From the NCBI GenBank assembly GCA_963920665.1, contig OY987266.1, positions 11,413,001 to 11,477,000 on the forward strand: a DNA stretch of 64,000 bases, in the 5' to 3' direction. Within the stretch, counting starts at the first letter, position 1. Each line of letters opens with the position of its first letter. Below, one piece after another: positions 47,301 to 60,000 of the stretch. The notes beneath the pieces were generated by a model. The model was not told the origin of the DNA and made no database searches. It saw only the letters and a list, made by a program, of their open reading frames with translations. The position numbers were made by a program, and so were the translations under genes. The DNA is from Straminergon stramineum (Eukaryota; Streptophyta; Bryopsida; Hypnales; Calliergonaceae).

Positions 47301-48299
47301 TATAGTTTATTCAAAAGTGTTATTTGCCTAGACACACTGGAGATGATTTTGGTGATGTCATTTGGAATATATTGTTATCACCATAATGAAATATATATTA
47401 CAATAGTCCATTAATATATCTGAAATTGAGAGTTTCAATTTTTTCATTTAGTTAGTCATTACTTATTAAAAAATTGTAGGTTTAAATCATTACAATTACA
47501 CATCATTGAGTGTAATTTATGCTTGTCTTCAAAATCTTTCATAATGTCAATTTATACAAAAATGATGATTGCAATATTTTTTGGTATATACTAATCCAAC
47601 AAATCCATTAATTATCATGCCTTTCCAAATTTAAAGAAATCAAAAGTCATGAACATAATAAGTATACATACTAGAAACCATAATAATTATACATATGAAG
47701 GGTTCTACAATGTATTCAAAACAATTGAATATTATAACTATCTTCTTATTTCTTGTAATATCTTTTGTTTCTTAAATGAAAATTAGTAACACTAGTCCTA
47801 CATTTTCACTAAATTCTTCAATTTGCAAAATGTATTTTATAGAATTTAATAACAACAATTTGAAATTATTAAAACAACCATTGCCTAGAAATCTTGTACA
47901 CATAAGTTATGTGATTTGAATATATTTTACCAAAATCTCTTTGTTCAAAATTTTCACTAGATTTTTATTTACTCAAATCATATTCTTTGCAATTTGTTTC
48001 AACAACAAAATCTCAATTTGTTTCCATAACATGAAATTTTATACATTTGAAATTCAACTCATTTCTTGGTCCATTGTATCTTACTTTATGAATGTAATTA
48101 ACTCTATTTTGATTTCAAATTCACAAAATTACAAATCCACCATCTAGCATCTATATTTTTTGAAGCAAATCAATTAATAACAATTCTAACATTGACTTTG
48201 AGTAGTACCTTTCACCTCAACATTATTTTATAGAAGACAAGTTGAAGTGCTTGAATTTAGAACAATGTAAACTTCCTAACATATGTTTGTTTGTCCATG
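44341..48299. other. AT-rich intergenic DNA, no gene supported
   Basis: Scattered short frames (for example 45152-45418 plus, 45767-46018 minus, 46603-46806 plus) have somewhat protein-like stretches but no recognisable domain or splice partners. They may be transposon debris. 46250-46440 resembles the interior of the Mutator-type MITE family (TATAACATAGGTATCTTATGACC). Confidence 0.5.
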
Positions 48300-51200
48300 C
48301 TACATATTGTCATGTTGAGGAGGCAGTGTTGGCTTCCTTTCATTTATTCTTGATAGTTTTTTCCTTTCATTTACCAATAAATGTTTTGCTCTTTCTAAAG
48401 CAAATCTATCCCAAGATGACATCTCATCTACAAATGGAAGGAGCTTATGAATTTGATCATCAATTAGTTCATTGAGATGATCTTGTTCTTGCTTAATATG
48501 TGCTTCATAATCATTGAAGCCAACTCGCATAAACATTCGCATTTCTGTACAAATGTGAAGCCATTTGAAGCACATCTCCAACATCTCTTGGTTACCAAGT
48601 CTAGACTCCAAACTAATCTCATTTAAAGGTGGATTTTCTAATCTTATTTGTTCCAACAACATCTCCATCATCTGAGAAAAAGAAATAAACATATCAACTT
48701 TAACCCTAACCATTTGATGTGCGCTTGTACTTTAGGGAAGAAGCTAGATTTGAAGTAATGTCAACAATTCAAAGAAGCAACAATAGTTTAATTGTACTTG
48801 TAACCGCACATTGAGTCAAGTCTTTCTACCTTTTTTTTACATCTACAACCAACATATATTGTATAAGATTGTTTAATTTGGCACTTAGGTGCCAAAATTG
48901 AATTTCCACTTCACATTTCAAAATTTAACATTAGATTTTCAAGGTTCTATGTCACCTCATACCAATCACAAGATGACATATGACACTTTTTTTACAAAAG
49001 GACTTAATTTTTGCTGAATTTGACCTTCACATATGGTAAGATTGGAGGTTCTAAAAGTCCTCAAGTTCTAAAATTGTTGATGTCCTCAAATCTACACTAT
49101 TTGTACATGTTCCTTTTTTGTTGTACCAACAATGTAGAAACAATGTACATTTGAGGAGGTGGATGATTTTAGAGTCCTATGCCATTTCAATTTAAAAAAT
49201 CCACAACTAATTCTGCAAAGCTTCAAAAAATATGAAACAACTTGGATTAGATGCCAATTCCACTTGAATTTCAGGGAAAATTTACTAAAAAGCATTTCAA
49301 GTTTCACCTCCCACATTTTAGCTTCAGCTCTTAATGGGCGCTTTATGGACCTCCTACCTTAATAGTTAACCCCTCAAGGCCCAAGTAATTTTTGTATTTT
49401 TTCACAAGTTTGAACTTTGATTGATAGTATGATAGTCTACTCTAATTCCACTTGTCTTCTAAAGACTGTTCCTAGCCAGGTTCTGAAATGGACATTAACA
49501 AGTTGTAAAATGGATATGTATAAAGCATTGAGTGTTTTGTCAATGATGTTAGAGCGGTTTAAATTTGTCAAATGTTCCTTTATACTTTGCTAGTGGATGG
49601 ATTAAGAGCCAAGGTGGGTTCATTTCTGAAATGTTTACTTGTATTCAAAAAAAAATTCCCCCACAACTTTGAATGCTAATATTTTTCAATTTGTATGGTC
49701 AAACTTGATAAAAATTTTACCACCTGATCTCATACAGGTATAGTACAAGATCCTACAGTTGGATTTTTTAGTTTTGATTTTTTTCTTTCTTGAAGAACAC
49801 AACAAAAATGGCAATTTCAAGTGATTTTTGTCAAAAAAATAGGCCTTGGCCCTTTGGAAGTTAAGTTTAGTAAAGGTCGCATTTTGGAACCTTGTCTATT
49901 ACTTTCTACATGCTAGAGTGCTTGTTTCTAGTGAAGCCATATCTTTTTTCAGACTACGCATGTGTGGGTTTTGTAGGGCCTACGATCAAGAAATAGATAC
50001 CTATGGCAGAATTCTTTAGAAATTCATCAGTAATTCAAAAATGCTCCAAAAAATATGAAACCACTTGGGTAAGATTCCACATCAATTTTTCTTCGAGTGA
50101 AAAATAAGTAGAAATATTTTCATGCATCAAAGAACCATCAAAAAGGCCGACCAGCCCTTAAACACACAGTTTATGAGCAGACTACCTTATGCATTGTACA
50201 TCAAGCTTATTACATGATGTCAATTGTACTTTTGAACTTCCCCATTCAATATGAACATCATAATATAAAATTCACTTAGATATACTTCTTAGGATGTAGG
50301 AAAATGAAGTTATAATTTTGACCTGTTGAACAGGTCAGAGGCCCAAAACAGGCCCAAAACAGGCTCCTTGGGCCTTGAGGGGTTAACATGGTTCTAAGTG
50401 ATAGATGGGAATGGTACTTACCTCTGCCTCAGCAGCTTCAGGATTTTCTTCCATTTTTGTGGTAGCTTCTGCTTCCTTCTCCAACCGTTGTTGCTCGTAC
50501 TTCTCATAGTAATTATTCATCAACATCTCCACCATAGGTCGACCAAACTCCTCGGGTATTCCCTCCACCACATCTCCTGTATAATCTGTGATCCCCTTCA
50601 ACATTTTGTACACAGCAGCATGAAGTAGCATCGTTTGTCGCGGTGGAATTTGAACCAATTCTTTCAAAGTTACTAACTCCGATCGAAAATGTTGTTTTAT
50701 CCTCTCGCTCATGGTACTTTCTTCAATTCCTGTAAATGATCAATCAATCAATAAATAGTTGAATTGAATGAGTCTCACTATTTGTTTTTCCAATAAAATT
50801 GTATTACATAGCCCACCATGGATAAAAATCAACAAAGATTGTTATGATACTCAATCATTGAGAATTTCAGTAGGCTTCAAAAACAAAATTTTGGAAATGA
50901 TTTCATTTTTTTTTCAAAATTTATTAATAGAGACCACTGGAATTTGCTAATCCTACTATAATTTCCAAGATGTAAAAACTATATCCTAAACATTATAAAA
51001 CTACTAAAAAAATAATTAAATGTGATGAGGTGTGTCCTAGATTTCTATGTAATGAAGGTCACATAAAATGACACTATAAATCTCAACTCTAAACATTTAG
51101 ATTTGAGAATTGTATTTCCTTACACAAAAAACCAATTATAAACTAAGATAAACTAATATATAATCATACATTTACTATTTCTTCATTTTCAAGTAGAAAA

Positions 51201-54200
51201 AAGTACCTTCACTAATGCTTGAAAATGACCCCTCCCATGCCCATGGAAGTTTTTCTTCTAATGTTGATTCTTCTTTTGGCGGTTGAATTGATAGTATAGT
51301 TGGTGGTGCCTTTCCCTTAGAGGGTGGCTTTTTTTCAACTAGTAGTGGTGGCAGTGGCGGGGGTGGAGGTGGTTCCCATGCTTTTACAACACTTGCAAAT
51401 GCTTCAAGTTTCTGATATGATGATGGAACATAATACACACATGGTTCCATTGCTAGGTTTTTTTGCAAAAAATTGAATGCCTTACTAGTGAACATGTAAT
51501 CCCTAGCACATCGAACCTCTTCAATAGGACAAGAGGCTTTTGCAGCTCGATTCAAGGTGTCCATGAAAAATTCATCAATGCCACTCACCATCTCTCGGAA
51601 ATACAATGTTTGTGATAGTTTCTTTCTCAACTTCCTGGACACCAAACCATATGTACTTATATAAGTATTTTTCATAACATGACTTTGGAAGTCAAGCCGA
51701 TACATGTGAGATTTTCAAGTTTAATATCTATATTATGGTCAAAAAAACAAGCATGTAAGACCAAGTTCTAATTATTTATATGGCACAAAATGAACTTTTT
51801 GCCTAGTGTGACAACTAATCGTACATGAAACATCTTCCTAGTTTAAACAAACAAATTAACATGGAGAAATGATTGGTTGGCATACTCAAAATTGTCTTCA
51901 GAGAAAGCAACTCCTTTAAAGAATATGGGATCTAATGTCCAAGGAACAGGTAGCCGTGGGGCTATTCGCAAAATCCAACTCTCCCAAAATACACCAGGAA
52001 TATCAGATTTGAAGCGAAATGTAAAATATTTCTTCTCGCCTGATTGTATACTTCCTGATCCATTTAATACACTAAATGCTCGACAATCTGTGATGTGTGG
52101 ACCTGATCAAGAAATGATGACAATTAACACTTACTAACAATAGGAATTGATGTTAAACTTGTTGATGGCACCACAATTCTAGTGCATGAGCGCAGAGACG
52201 CAAGCTTATGAGCCTTGAACATAGTTGTAGGATTGTACCTACAATCATTTGAAGGTGTTTATAACATCTATTCCTTTGACATAGGCACATTGGAACATAG
52301 AAAGAGTCTATAACATAGACACATAAGATTATAGAATGTGACTATAATGTAGATTGCAAGGCTCATGGGCTCATAGATTCTATGCATACAAGTGAGCACT
52401 CCCTATTGATGGCACAACAATTTACAACTCACATGTTACAAAACAAAAACCAATTTCACAACCATTCTACGCTGAATAGGGGTATTAAGGGGACCAAAAA
52501 ATTAAAGGGACTAATTGTAGAAAACTATAGATGTTTGAAACATGATGTACATCCCCCGGACACTTTAGTAACTATTGATGTACAATAAAGATAGATATTT
52601 ATATAGTGTGAAATGTCAATTAATTAGTGTGGGTCCCTTTAATACCCCTATTCAGTGTAGATGATATGTGACACATAAACAACCTCTTTAAAATGAGATG
52701 CATGTGGCATACAAGGCAATATAGCCTTAAGTGACATTGTGTGAAATTCATTGTTGGAGATAAGGTTATAATATTAGGTGCACAACTACAAGAAATTTGA
52801 CTTAGAACATTAAATCTATATATGTCCAATTGAATTAATTAATTAGAGATAATTATATCTAGATGTGTTTTTTTATACAAATTACTTCATTTAGCTTTCT
52901 ATATCATTTAAGTCATTATTAGAGTAACTACTACAATATGATTCTTGTTCATAGACCTTGCACCTCATTCATATTTTACCATCGTATTATAGTAACAGAA
53001 AAGGTACTATGGATATTATATTTAATCCAAATGAATTTCTTTGCAAAAATAATATTGAATGAATATTGAGATGTGCATATTAGATGACATTAATGCTTGT
53101 GAGCTCAAACCTAAATGAACTTTTGGAGTAGTGATCAAGGTCTCCATTGGTCTCCGTTCCCAAGTATAAAACAAAACTGTCTCACCCACATTCTCTAACT
53201 GAACTGTTTTAATGCTTTGATCTCCTGCAAAAATGATTCACAATAAGGAATTGCAAATCTAACAAAGATTATTATATCAACATTGAAATAGAATAAGTCA
53301 TCCTAAGATAAATTAGACCTAAGAATTTTAAGATTTCCCTATATGACCAACAATGCTAGTGTGTGAGCCTAGAAATGCAAGTATACAAGCCTACAACCTA
53401 GGTATAAGTGGGTACCCTATCACCGTTGAAGGTGCCTATAGCGTAAGTACTTGTAATACAAACAAATACTCCGTACAACATAGGTATCCTATAACCATAG
53501 AAGGTGCCTATAGCACACGTACCTGTAACATAGACTAATATATAACATGGGTACCCTATAACTATAGAAGGTACTATAACGTAGGTGCCTAGGTTCTTAG
53601 ACTCACATGCTAGCAACCCTCCTTGCATGACCTAAGAATTTTGAGATTTCTCTCTACTACAAGTTCATTTTATAATTCCAATTCTTGTAAAATTGACATT
53701 AGATTTAGTCAAAATAAAAAGATGGTTTCTTGATTCTATATATTTTAAGATTATTGCTTAGGAAACTCATTGCAATTCTTTGAGAATTATCTCTCAAGTA
53801 GAAGGTTAACCCCTAAATGCCCAAATTCATCTTCAAAATTGACGATTTGAGAAAAATCATTATAAAGTGCTATTTAGAAGCATATTTTGGAATTGATATA
53901 CATGTAAAGTTTGTAAATCTTGATTTGTAGATTCCATCTATAAGGTTATATTCACCAATGCTATCAATAAATTTTTTTTGGAAATTTTGAAAGAGAAATT
54001 CCAAAATTCCCTCAAAATTTGATTACAAGCAAAATATTATCATTTTTTGAGTAAAATTTGTTGGAATGGATTTCAAATGAGGTCCTTTTCATATGGTCCT
54101 TTTTTGAAATTTTTGGGTTCTTCAAATATATGACCTCATTTCAACAAATCTAGTTTTGAACTAAAGTCAATGCAATTTGACCACTTGACATCCTTGCACA

Positions 54201-57200
54201 TTTGTAATTCAAGAAAAATATGTACTCTAGTAACACCAAATCCAACCCTTAGATAGGACAATAACTTAATAACGTATTTCCACAAATTAGAATAAATTTC
54301 ATCCAAGTAGTTAGGAGGATGAAACTCGAGTTCCAATCTGTTCATCATCCAAAAAATGGACATTGGAGTGCTTAGGAGTTAAAGTAAATTTGTAGATTCT
54401 TACCAACTTGGTTGACAAAGATATGATAGGTCAGACTAATCATGGCAGCTGGCCCTGGGATGCTGGTTACTGGTTTCTACACCAAACAAGGATTAATTAA
54501 ATTACCCAAGTTTTTAAAATCAATAACACTTTCATTGTGAAGCCATTACTTTCATTAGAAAAATTTGCATCCAAATTTACATCCAAATTTACATCTTAAA
54601 ACTAGCTATTGAATGTAGACAATTCACAATTGCTAACCTCAGGCACATCTGGCTCAATACAAATAGGTGGTAATGGAGGTATTTGTGGTCCAAGTGGCTT
54701 CAAATGCTTTCCAAGGATCTAAAACTCAATGCAATGAATTTAACTTTAATAAAGTTGGAAGTATCTTATACATTCATATTGGCAATAAGAAATTTTCTAA
54801 AATGATTGTATCTATAATAGCTCTAATTACATTTACATTTGCAGCAATGGTAGGTACTAATTTTATTTTGAGCTTTCAATTGCATAATTTAAAATTTTTA
54901 TTTCTATCCATATGAAGATTCATATATGATCAAATGCATAATTTCAATTGATGAATGTGCAAGCAAATTGACTTAATGTTCATATTAGCAAATATAGTCT
55001 ATAATCAATTGATTTTGTAGGTGCTAGAGTAGGTACAATGGCCAAGAAAAATTGGCCTTCTATGTTCATTGAATAATTCCATAGGTGCTTTACAAGTAGA
55101 GTCTTCTAATATAGTCTAAGATTTTTTCGAAAGAAATTTGAAATGAAAGATCAGTACAAATACTTTAGGAAAAGACTATGAGGTTTCTTACAAAGTTTGT
55201 TTGCTTTTTCATCTCAAAACTTGACTTCTACATTGTTTTGAAGCCAAAAAAATTGGCTATATTTACTAGATTTGATTGTTGCTATACTCTTAATACTTCA
55301 CCTCTTCTTCACCAATAAGGTTGAAGGCACATTTGAAGGTAGATTGAATTTCATGAAACACAAATTCTCCTCCTAGAGCTATAAAAAATTGATCACTTCA
55401 TTTTGTACTAGCACAATTTAGACATAATAGAGAAATGATATTAGAAGAGGTTGGAAGGTAAGGTAAAAGTATAATTACCAATAGCCCTACAAAATCAGGG
55501 TAATATGGTTCTATTTTTTCAATTGCAGTAGCCATCTTAAAACAAAAGAACTCCCATGTACCCCATTCATCTTGTTTCTTTGATAGATGTGCCCATCGAT
55601 CCTTAAAATACTCAAATTTTGGATTGTCCCTATCTGCACGTCCAATACGGTCAAGTGTTGGATCTTTTTTTTTAATGTTGTCTTCTTTTTTAGGATTCCC
55701 ACCATCATCCCAAGGAATTTTAGGCAGAGTTCCTTGTGTGGGTTCCCAAAAGTAATTCCGCAAATTTTTTTCCCACTGCAACACAATGAAGAATCTATGT
55801 AAATTAGAATTTCATGCTAAAAAATGCTTCATGTTATTGTACTTGATTAACATAAATCATGAGCAATTATAGATGACATAATGACAGATGTGTATCAAAA
55901 GTGATGACATTGCACTATAAAAATATCTTAACAAGAGTTTGTACAAGAAATATAATATTTGAAGTATAAAACTAGCCTAAGATTTAAATGTATTTTCAAA
56001 AGATAGAGAGTAGGAATTGTTTAAAAGTAGGCACATTATTGATTCAAACTACAAACATAGTTTTTTCTTACAATATTTACTAGTAAAACCCTTCAAATGA
56101 CATTCACACACTTGACATTTTACAAATACAAAATGACTATTATTATGTTAGATTGAAAAATACAAAAAGGATTTTGGGCTACAAGTATAGATTCATAGTA
56201 CCGCTTCAACGTCATCATTTTCATCTTCAGATAAAGCTAATATGCAACTAGCAAGAAGCATAGCATTCTCCATCTTGATGCGGTGATGGGGAATGCCTTC
56301 CATCAATAACTCAGGAAAGGTTTTGTTGAACCGTTTCATGAACTTCTTATTGGTCCTATCCCATTCTTCATAAAACCAATAGTAGTCCCTGTATATTGCA
56401 CCCCCTCAATGATGTGAATAAAACCCAAACAACAACAAACACTCGTTGTTAACATGTAGAAATAATTGCATGGTTTAGCTTACAACTATATGTAGGTTTT
56501 TTTGCAAGAAACACCAATATTTAATTATATCTCATGTAGCATGATGGACTCATCATCTGCTACAACTTTTGAAGCATGAACCCAATGAACTTGAATTTTT
56601 TATATTAGAGATGGATGTTTCAATTGTAATTATATCCTTTTCATTTAAAAAAAATAACAATATTTAAAAGTCAACTTTGTTAATTTGTCACACTTTCATG
56701 TTTAAGGGTCTTGAGTACTATCAAGATGCTAAAGATCTAGAGCTAAAAGTTATGTGGTTTATTCCTACAATATGCAAGCATGTCCTAATAAAAGACATCT
56801 AAAACTAGAGTATTTTATATCCTTCATGTTTGTGCATATAGGGATCCCTAGCTCATGCACTTTTGAACATTGAAGATGGTTTCAATCTCATTCTTTTGGT
56901 GAAATCTTTTCACCATCAAGTCTTCACAAATGCTCAATTTTTAATTTCTTGGTAAATTGTTCCTATTTTTTATAAATTAAAATGTCAAAGTACCTATTTT
57001 CTTCAGATATTGTACTTTTTTAGTATTGCTACCTAGAAAAATTTTCTATGATTTTCTTCCTTGAAAGTACCATCATCTTAAAGGCAATATTTTTATATTT
57101 TATATTTAAAAAATGAATTTTGAAGAGTACCGAAAACAAACACAAATATAGCGAGTCATTCTTGCAATCACCTTGTATCCATTTTCCAAAGCGTGCACTA

Positions 57201-57607
57201 TAATTGCAATTTCAAGCATTTTGTTTGCAACTACATTTGTAATTGATACAAAAATATTGAAAAGAGGCCTTAACAATTAATTATTAGCTACGCCTTGGGT
57301 ATACATGAATTACTTTGATAAATGTAGAGGTTGTGAAGGTGGTGGAAAAAGAATCTCTTTCTTCCTTTACAAGTGCTAGAGAAACTTACTCAAGATTGTT
57401 CAATTCTTTAATATGATTTATTTTTTGCCAAATATGAAGATGCTCCTTAGGCTTGGGTTTAAGATCCGGAGGTGGATCTTTTTTTCTCAAATCTTGCCAC
57501 TTCAAAAACATTTTGGATCGTCGTGGTGGCACCAGCTCTAGCATATTACACTGCAATGGTAATCTATGATGGACCCTTCGATTCATCTTTTCCTCGTAAT
57601 GATTCAT
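48300..57607 (-). CDS. MYCBPAP: MYCBP-associated protein (MYCBPAP / FAP147-like), axonemal (11 exons)
   Basis: Probable ciliary central-apparatus protein needed in motile sperm. Exons in reading order: 57607-57390, 56388-56202, 55775-55479, 55372-55313, 54718-54638, 54476-54404, 53224-53111, 52102-51886, 51634-51207, 50729-50422, 48671-48300. All junctions keep phase and give 784 residues. The identifying block (exons 7-8) is an Ig-like segment: TVQLENVGETVLFYTWERRP, then YFTFRFKSDIPGVFWESWIL. It corresponds to the animal MYCBPAP region of NNGTVAIWYDWRR and FTFFFKSLTAGVFREFWEF type. Upstream are a KWQDLRKKDPPPDLKPKPKE start, a WGTWEFFCFKMATAIEKIEP segment and a proline-rich GPQIPPLPPICIEPD linker. 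Downstream are a helical region, a proline run (KAWEPPPPPPLPPLL) and a charged C-terminus. The 20-codon exon 55372-55313 is the least certain, and further upstream exons may exist. Introns carry four transposons. Confidence 0.78.
49366..50386. mobile_element. TTAA-type element, copy B (1021 bp), in a MYCBPAP intron
   Basis: TTAA at 49366-49369 and 50383-50386. The terminal inverted repeats CCCCTCAAGGCCCAAG and CTTGGGCCTTGAGGGG are perfect over 16 bp. The ends match the 251-bp copy at 25949. The interior includes modules shared with copies F and I (GGCAATTTCAAGTGATTTTT, GTACAAGATCCTACAG). No transposase frame. It begins 35 bases downstream of the 5' splice site of the exon ending at 50422. Confidence 0.92.
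52172..52405. mobile_element. Mutator-type MITE, copy b, in a MYCBPAP intron
   Basis: Flanked by an exact direct repeat TTGATGGCAC at 52162-52171 and 52406-52415 (9 bp if one base is fortuitous). The left end CTAGTGCATGAGCGCAG and right end GCATACAAGTGAGCACTCCC are related to the ends of the copy at 3036. The interior has GACATAGGCAC and AACATAGACACATAAG repeats. 234 bp, non-coding. Confidence 0.75.
53349..53621. mobile_element. Mutator-type MITE, copy c, in a MYCBPAP intron
   Basis: Termini GCTAGTGTGTGAGCCTAGAA and the complement GCTAGCATGTGAGTCTAAGA. The interior has two to three copies of CCTATAACCATAGAAGGTGC. The flanks TATATGACC and TTGCATGACC suggest a decayed 9-bp duplication; the borders are good to a few bases. 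Confidence 0.65.
53806..54382. mobile_element. TTAA-type element, copy G (577 bp), in a MYCBPAP intron
   Basis: TTAACCCCTAAATGCCCA at 53806 and GTGCTTAGGAGTTAA ending at 54382. It is homologous along its length, reversed, to the element at 7438-8048. It ends 21 bases from the 5' splice site of the exon whose boundary is 54404. Non-coding. Confidence 0.82.
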
Positions 57608-60000
57608 TGTAGATTTTGTATTGTAATTTAGAATGATTCTTTGATAAAGGGGCCTTGTGCCCCTTCTAGTTGTATTAGAAAGTGTCCAACCCTCATATTA
57701 TGCATCACATTCATGTATGAGAGCCCTCATTTTTTAATCAACTATCAAAATTTACTTGACCAAATCTTGGCCCAATAGAGATGCTAATATGAATTTCGCT
57801 CTAGTGATCATACAAATAGAAAGATTTGCTATAAGTTTTATGTATTTCTCTATAGAAATCTTTGCATGATATTTGCTTTAAAAGCACACTTGTTTGATCT
57901 TGCTCCATGAGTACAATTCAAGTATAGAGAGCCTTCTTGTATTATATATAGGAACCATGACATAGAGAGATATGCATTGTGGTCATAACATCAAGGCATT
58001 ATTAATATATTCTAAAATACCGTAAAAGCATCTCAAAACCATAAGAATCACAAATGGTTTATTCATTAAATCATTGTTTGTGCCTTTCCTCATCCAATGT
58101 CTTCTAGGAAACATTGTCATTGTGATAGCTTTAGCTACAAAAGGCAAGTAACTAGAGTAACTCCACACATGAATGAGCAATTTTTAAGCTTTTAAAATGT
58201 ATGCATGCCTAGGAAATCAATAATTGTTGATTCTAAAACTCATTTACAACCTACAATAACAAAATTGGCATAGTTCTTTGAGAGTGATTTAAAAGCACTA
58301 AAAAGTTTTGGTGAAAGTAGGATTGAGAGGGAAATCATGGAATTGAGTGAATGACTTAGGGAATATCAATACCCTAGTACATGAAAGACCTATGTGCAAA
58401 AGCCACATATAAAATGCCACTCTTCAATAATCGGTGGTAAGAAGTTAAATAAGAATTTCTTATATGTTTTGTAAAAAATGAAATTCCTTCATAGGTATTG
58501 GTCTATAATTATTGAGAAGTCTAAAAATTGCTAATTCTAAAGCTCACTTTTAATTCTATAGTCATATAATCAATATAATGACACAAAAGTAGTGAGAGGA
58601 ATTTAGTTGAAAGTAATGTTGCAAGCAAAGTCATAGCATTGATTGGATGAGATAGAGAATATTATAGAGTGGTTCCCAAGTGCAAAAGGTCCAAGGATTT
58701 GTCAATTCTCAAGCTCATGATAATACTGAAAGCAATGAAAACAAGATAGTGAAAGGAAATTTGAAAAATAAATTATAGCACAAAGTAAGAGAGGTGGATA
58801 ATACCAATACTTAAAAAAATTCACATTGCACTTGAATGTTGCACTTGCATATTGGTAACAATTGGCAATGACAAATCAAGACATGAATTGTCAATGAGTC
58901 CTTCATACGTTACAAATTATCTAATAGGAAGTGATGTTTTTGGAAGTTGAACACCTTTAGGAGTTCATGAGATCATTTGATTGCTACACAATCAAATGGA
59001 TACAAGTGCAAGAAGAGGCGATGAGGGGGACTAGCTACTTCTAAATTGTCATAAAAGTAATGGAAGGGAGAATTGAAAAGAGACTACTTCAATGACTTCG
59101 CTGCTAAAGTGATAGCAAACGTTATAAACATGAAAACCCACACAAATTGGTCAAAAAGCTTGAATCGTCTCATTGAATTGATGCCTAAACATTCATTGAA
59201 GTATATATCTATCGTAGCGGGGCAAGACCCCCTTCATAATTAAACAATTATCATAGAAAGGAGATTGTTCTAGAAATGAGTCCTCACTCATGCAATTGAT
59301 TTATATCAAAAGATTCAAACTTAGTCATTCTTACTAAAATGATATTCATATTTTAAAATAATCTCTAACTACCAAAAATAACAAAAAAAATATATTTTAG
59401 ATTCTTATAATCTATGACAACTTTCTAAACATATTCTAAATACAAAATAATATTGAATATGATTCCAACTTTCTATTGGTAAATTTTTCTACTATCTTTG
59501 AGTGGCAAATTCACTCTACTAACTATGATGAAGTGAAAGAAATTGCTTCTTATCATTGAACCAATTTGTTTTATTCCTCCCATGTCTTGGAACTCTTTGT
59601 TGCCATTGATGTACCTTTACAATTATTTCATACACACCATCCAAATTGATTATTCATTCATAATTCATTTATTAGGACAAAGAGCTCTATCTGAACAACA
59701 AAGATTTTAAAAATTTGATAAATCATATTTTCTATATGTGATTCTATTTTCTTAATCTAATATATATACCTTCTTTACAAGACAAATAAATTGAACTAAA
59801 TTAGTTATTACAAATATAAAAAACAATAGTTTTTCATTGAAAGAGCAAAAGGACAATAGGCTAAAAGCTTTCAAGAAGGTGTAATATTCATCAATGCACC
59901 AACTTTTGTGTTTTATCTTCTATAGTTGAGTTTACTTCTATTCTTGACTTTATTTTTGAAAACTTAAATTCAATAATCAATTCATTTCAATTAGTACATT
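57608..60000. other. Upstream region of MYCBPAP, then AT-rich DNA
   Basis: The first few hundred bases to the right of the MYCBPAP start should contain its promoter and leader, but no clear core elements are seen. The rest has no credible coding region. Confidence 0.5.

Noticed and set aside
7438..54382. Interpretation of the TTAA elements as Tc1/mariner with TA duplication and ACCCC ends
   Set aside because: Not excluded by sequence alone, since TTAA contains TA. TTAA is kept at nearly every border and the terminal CCC fits piggyBac better, so this is held as the main alternative.
55265..55410. Alternative reading of the small MYCBPAP exon (frame giving LGGEFVFHEIQSTFKCAF)
   Set aside because: It looks protein-like but needs a phase-1 donor upstream, and the only good donor at 55479 is phase 0. 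The 55313-55372 exon keeps phase on both sides. If the donor is wrong, the rejected reading could be right.
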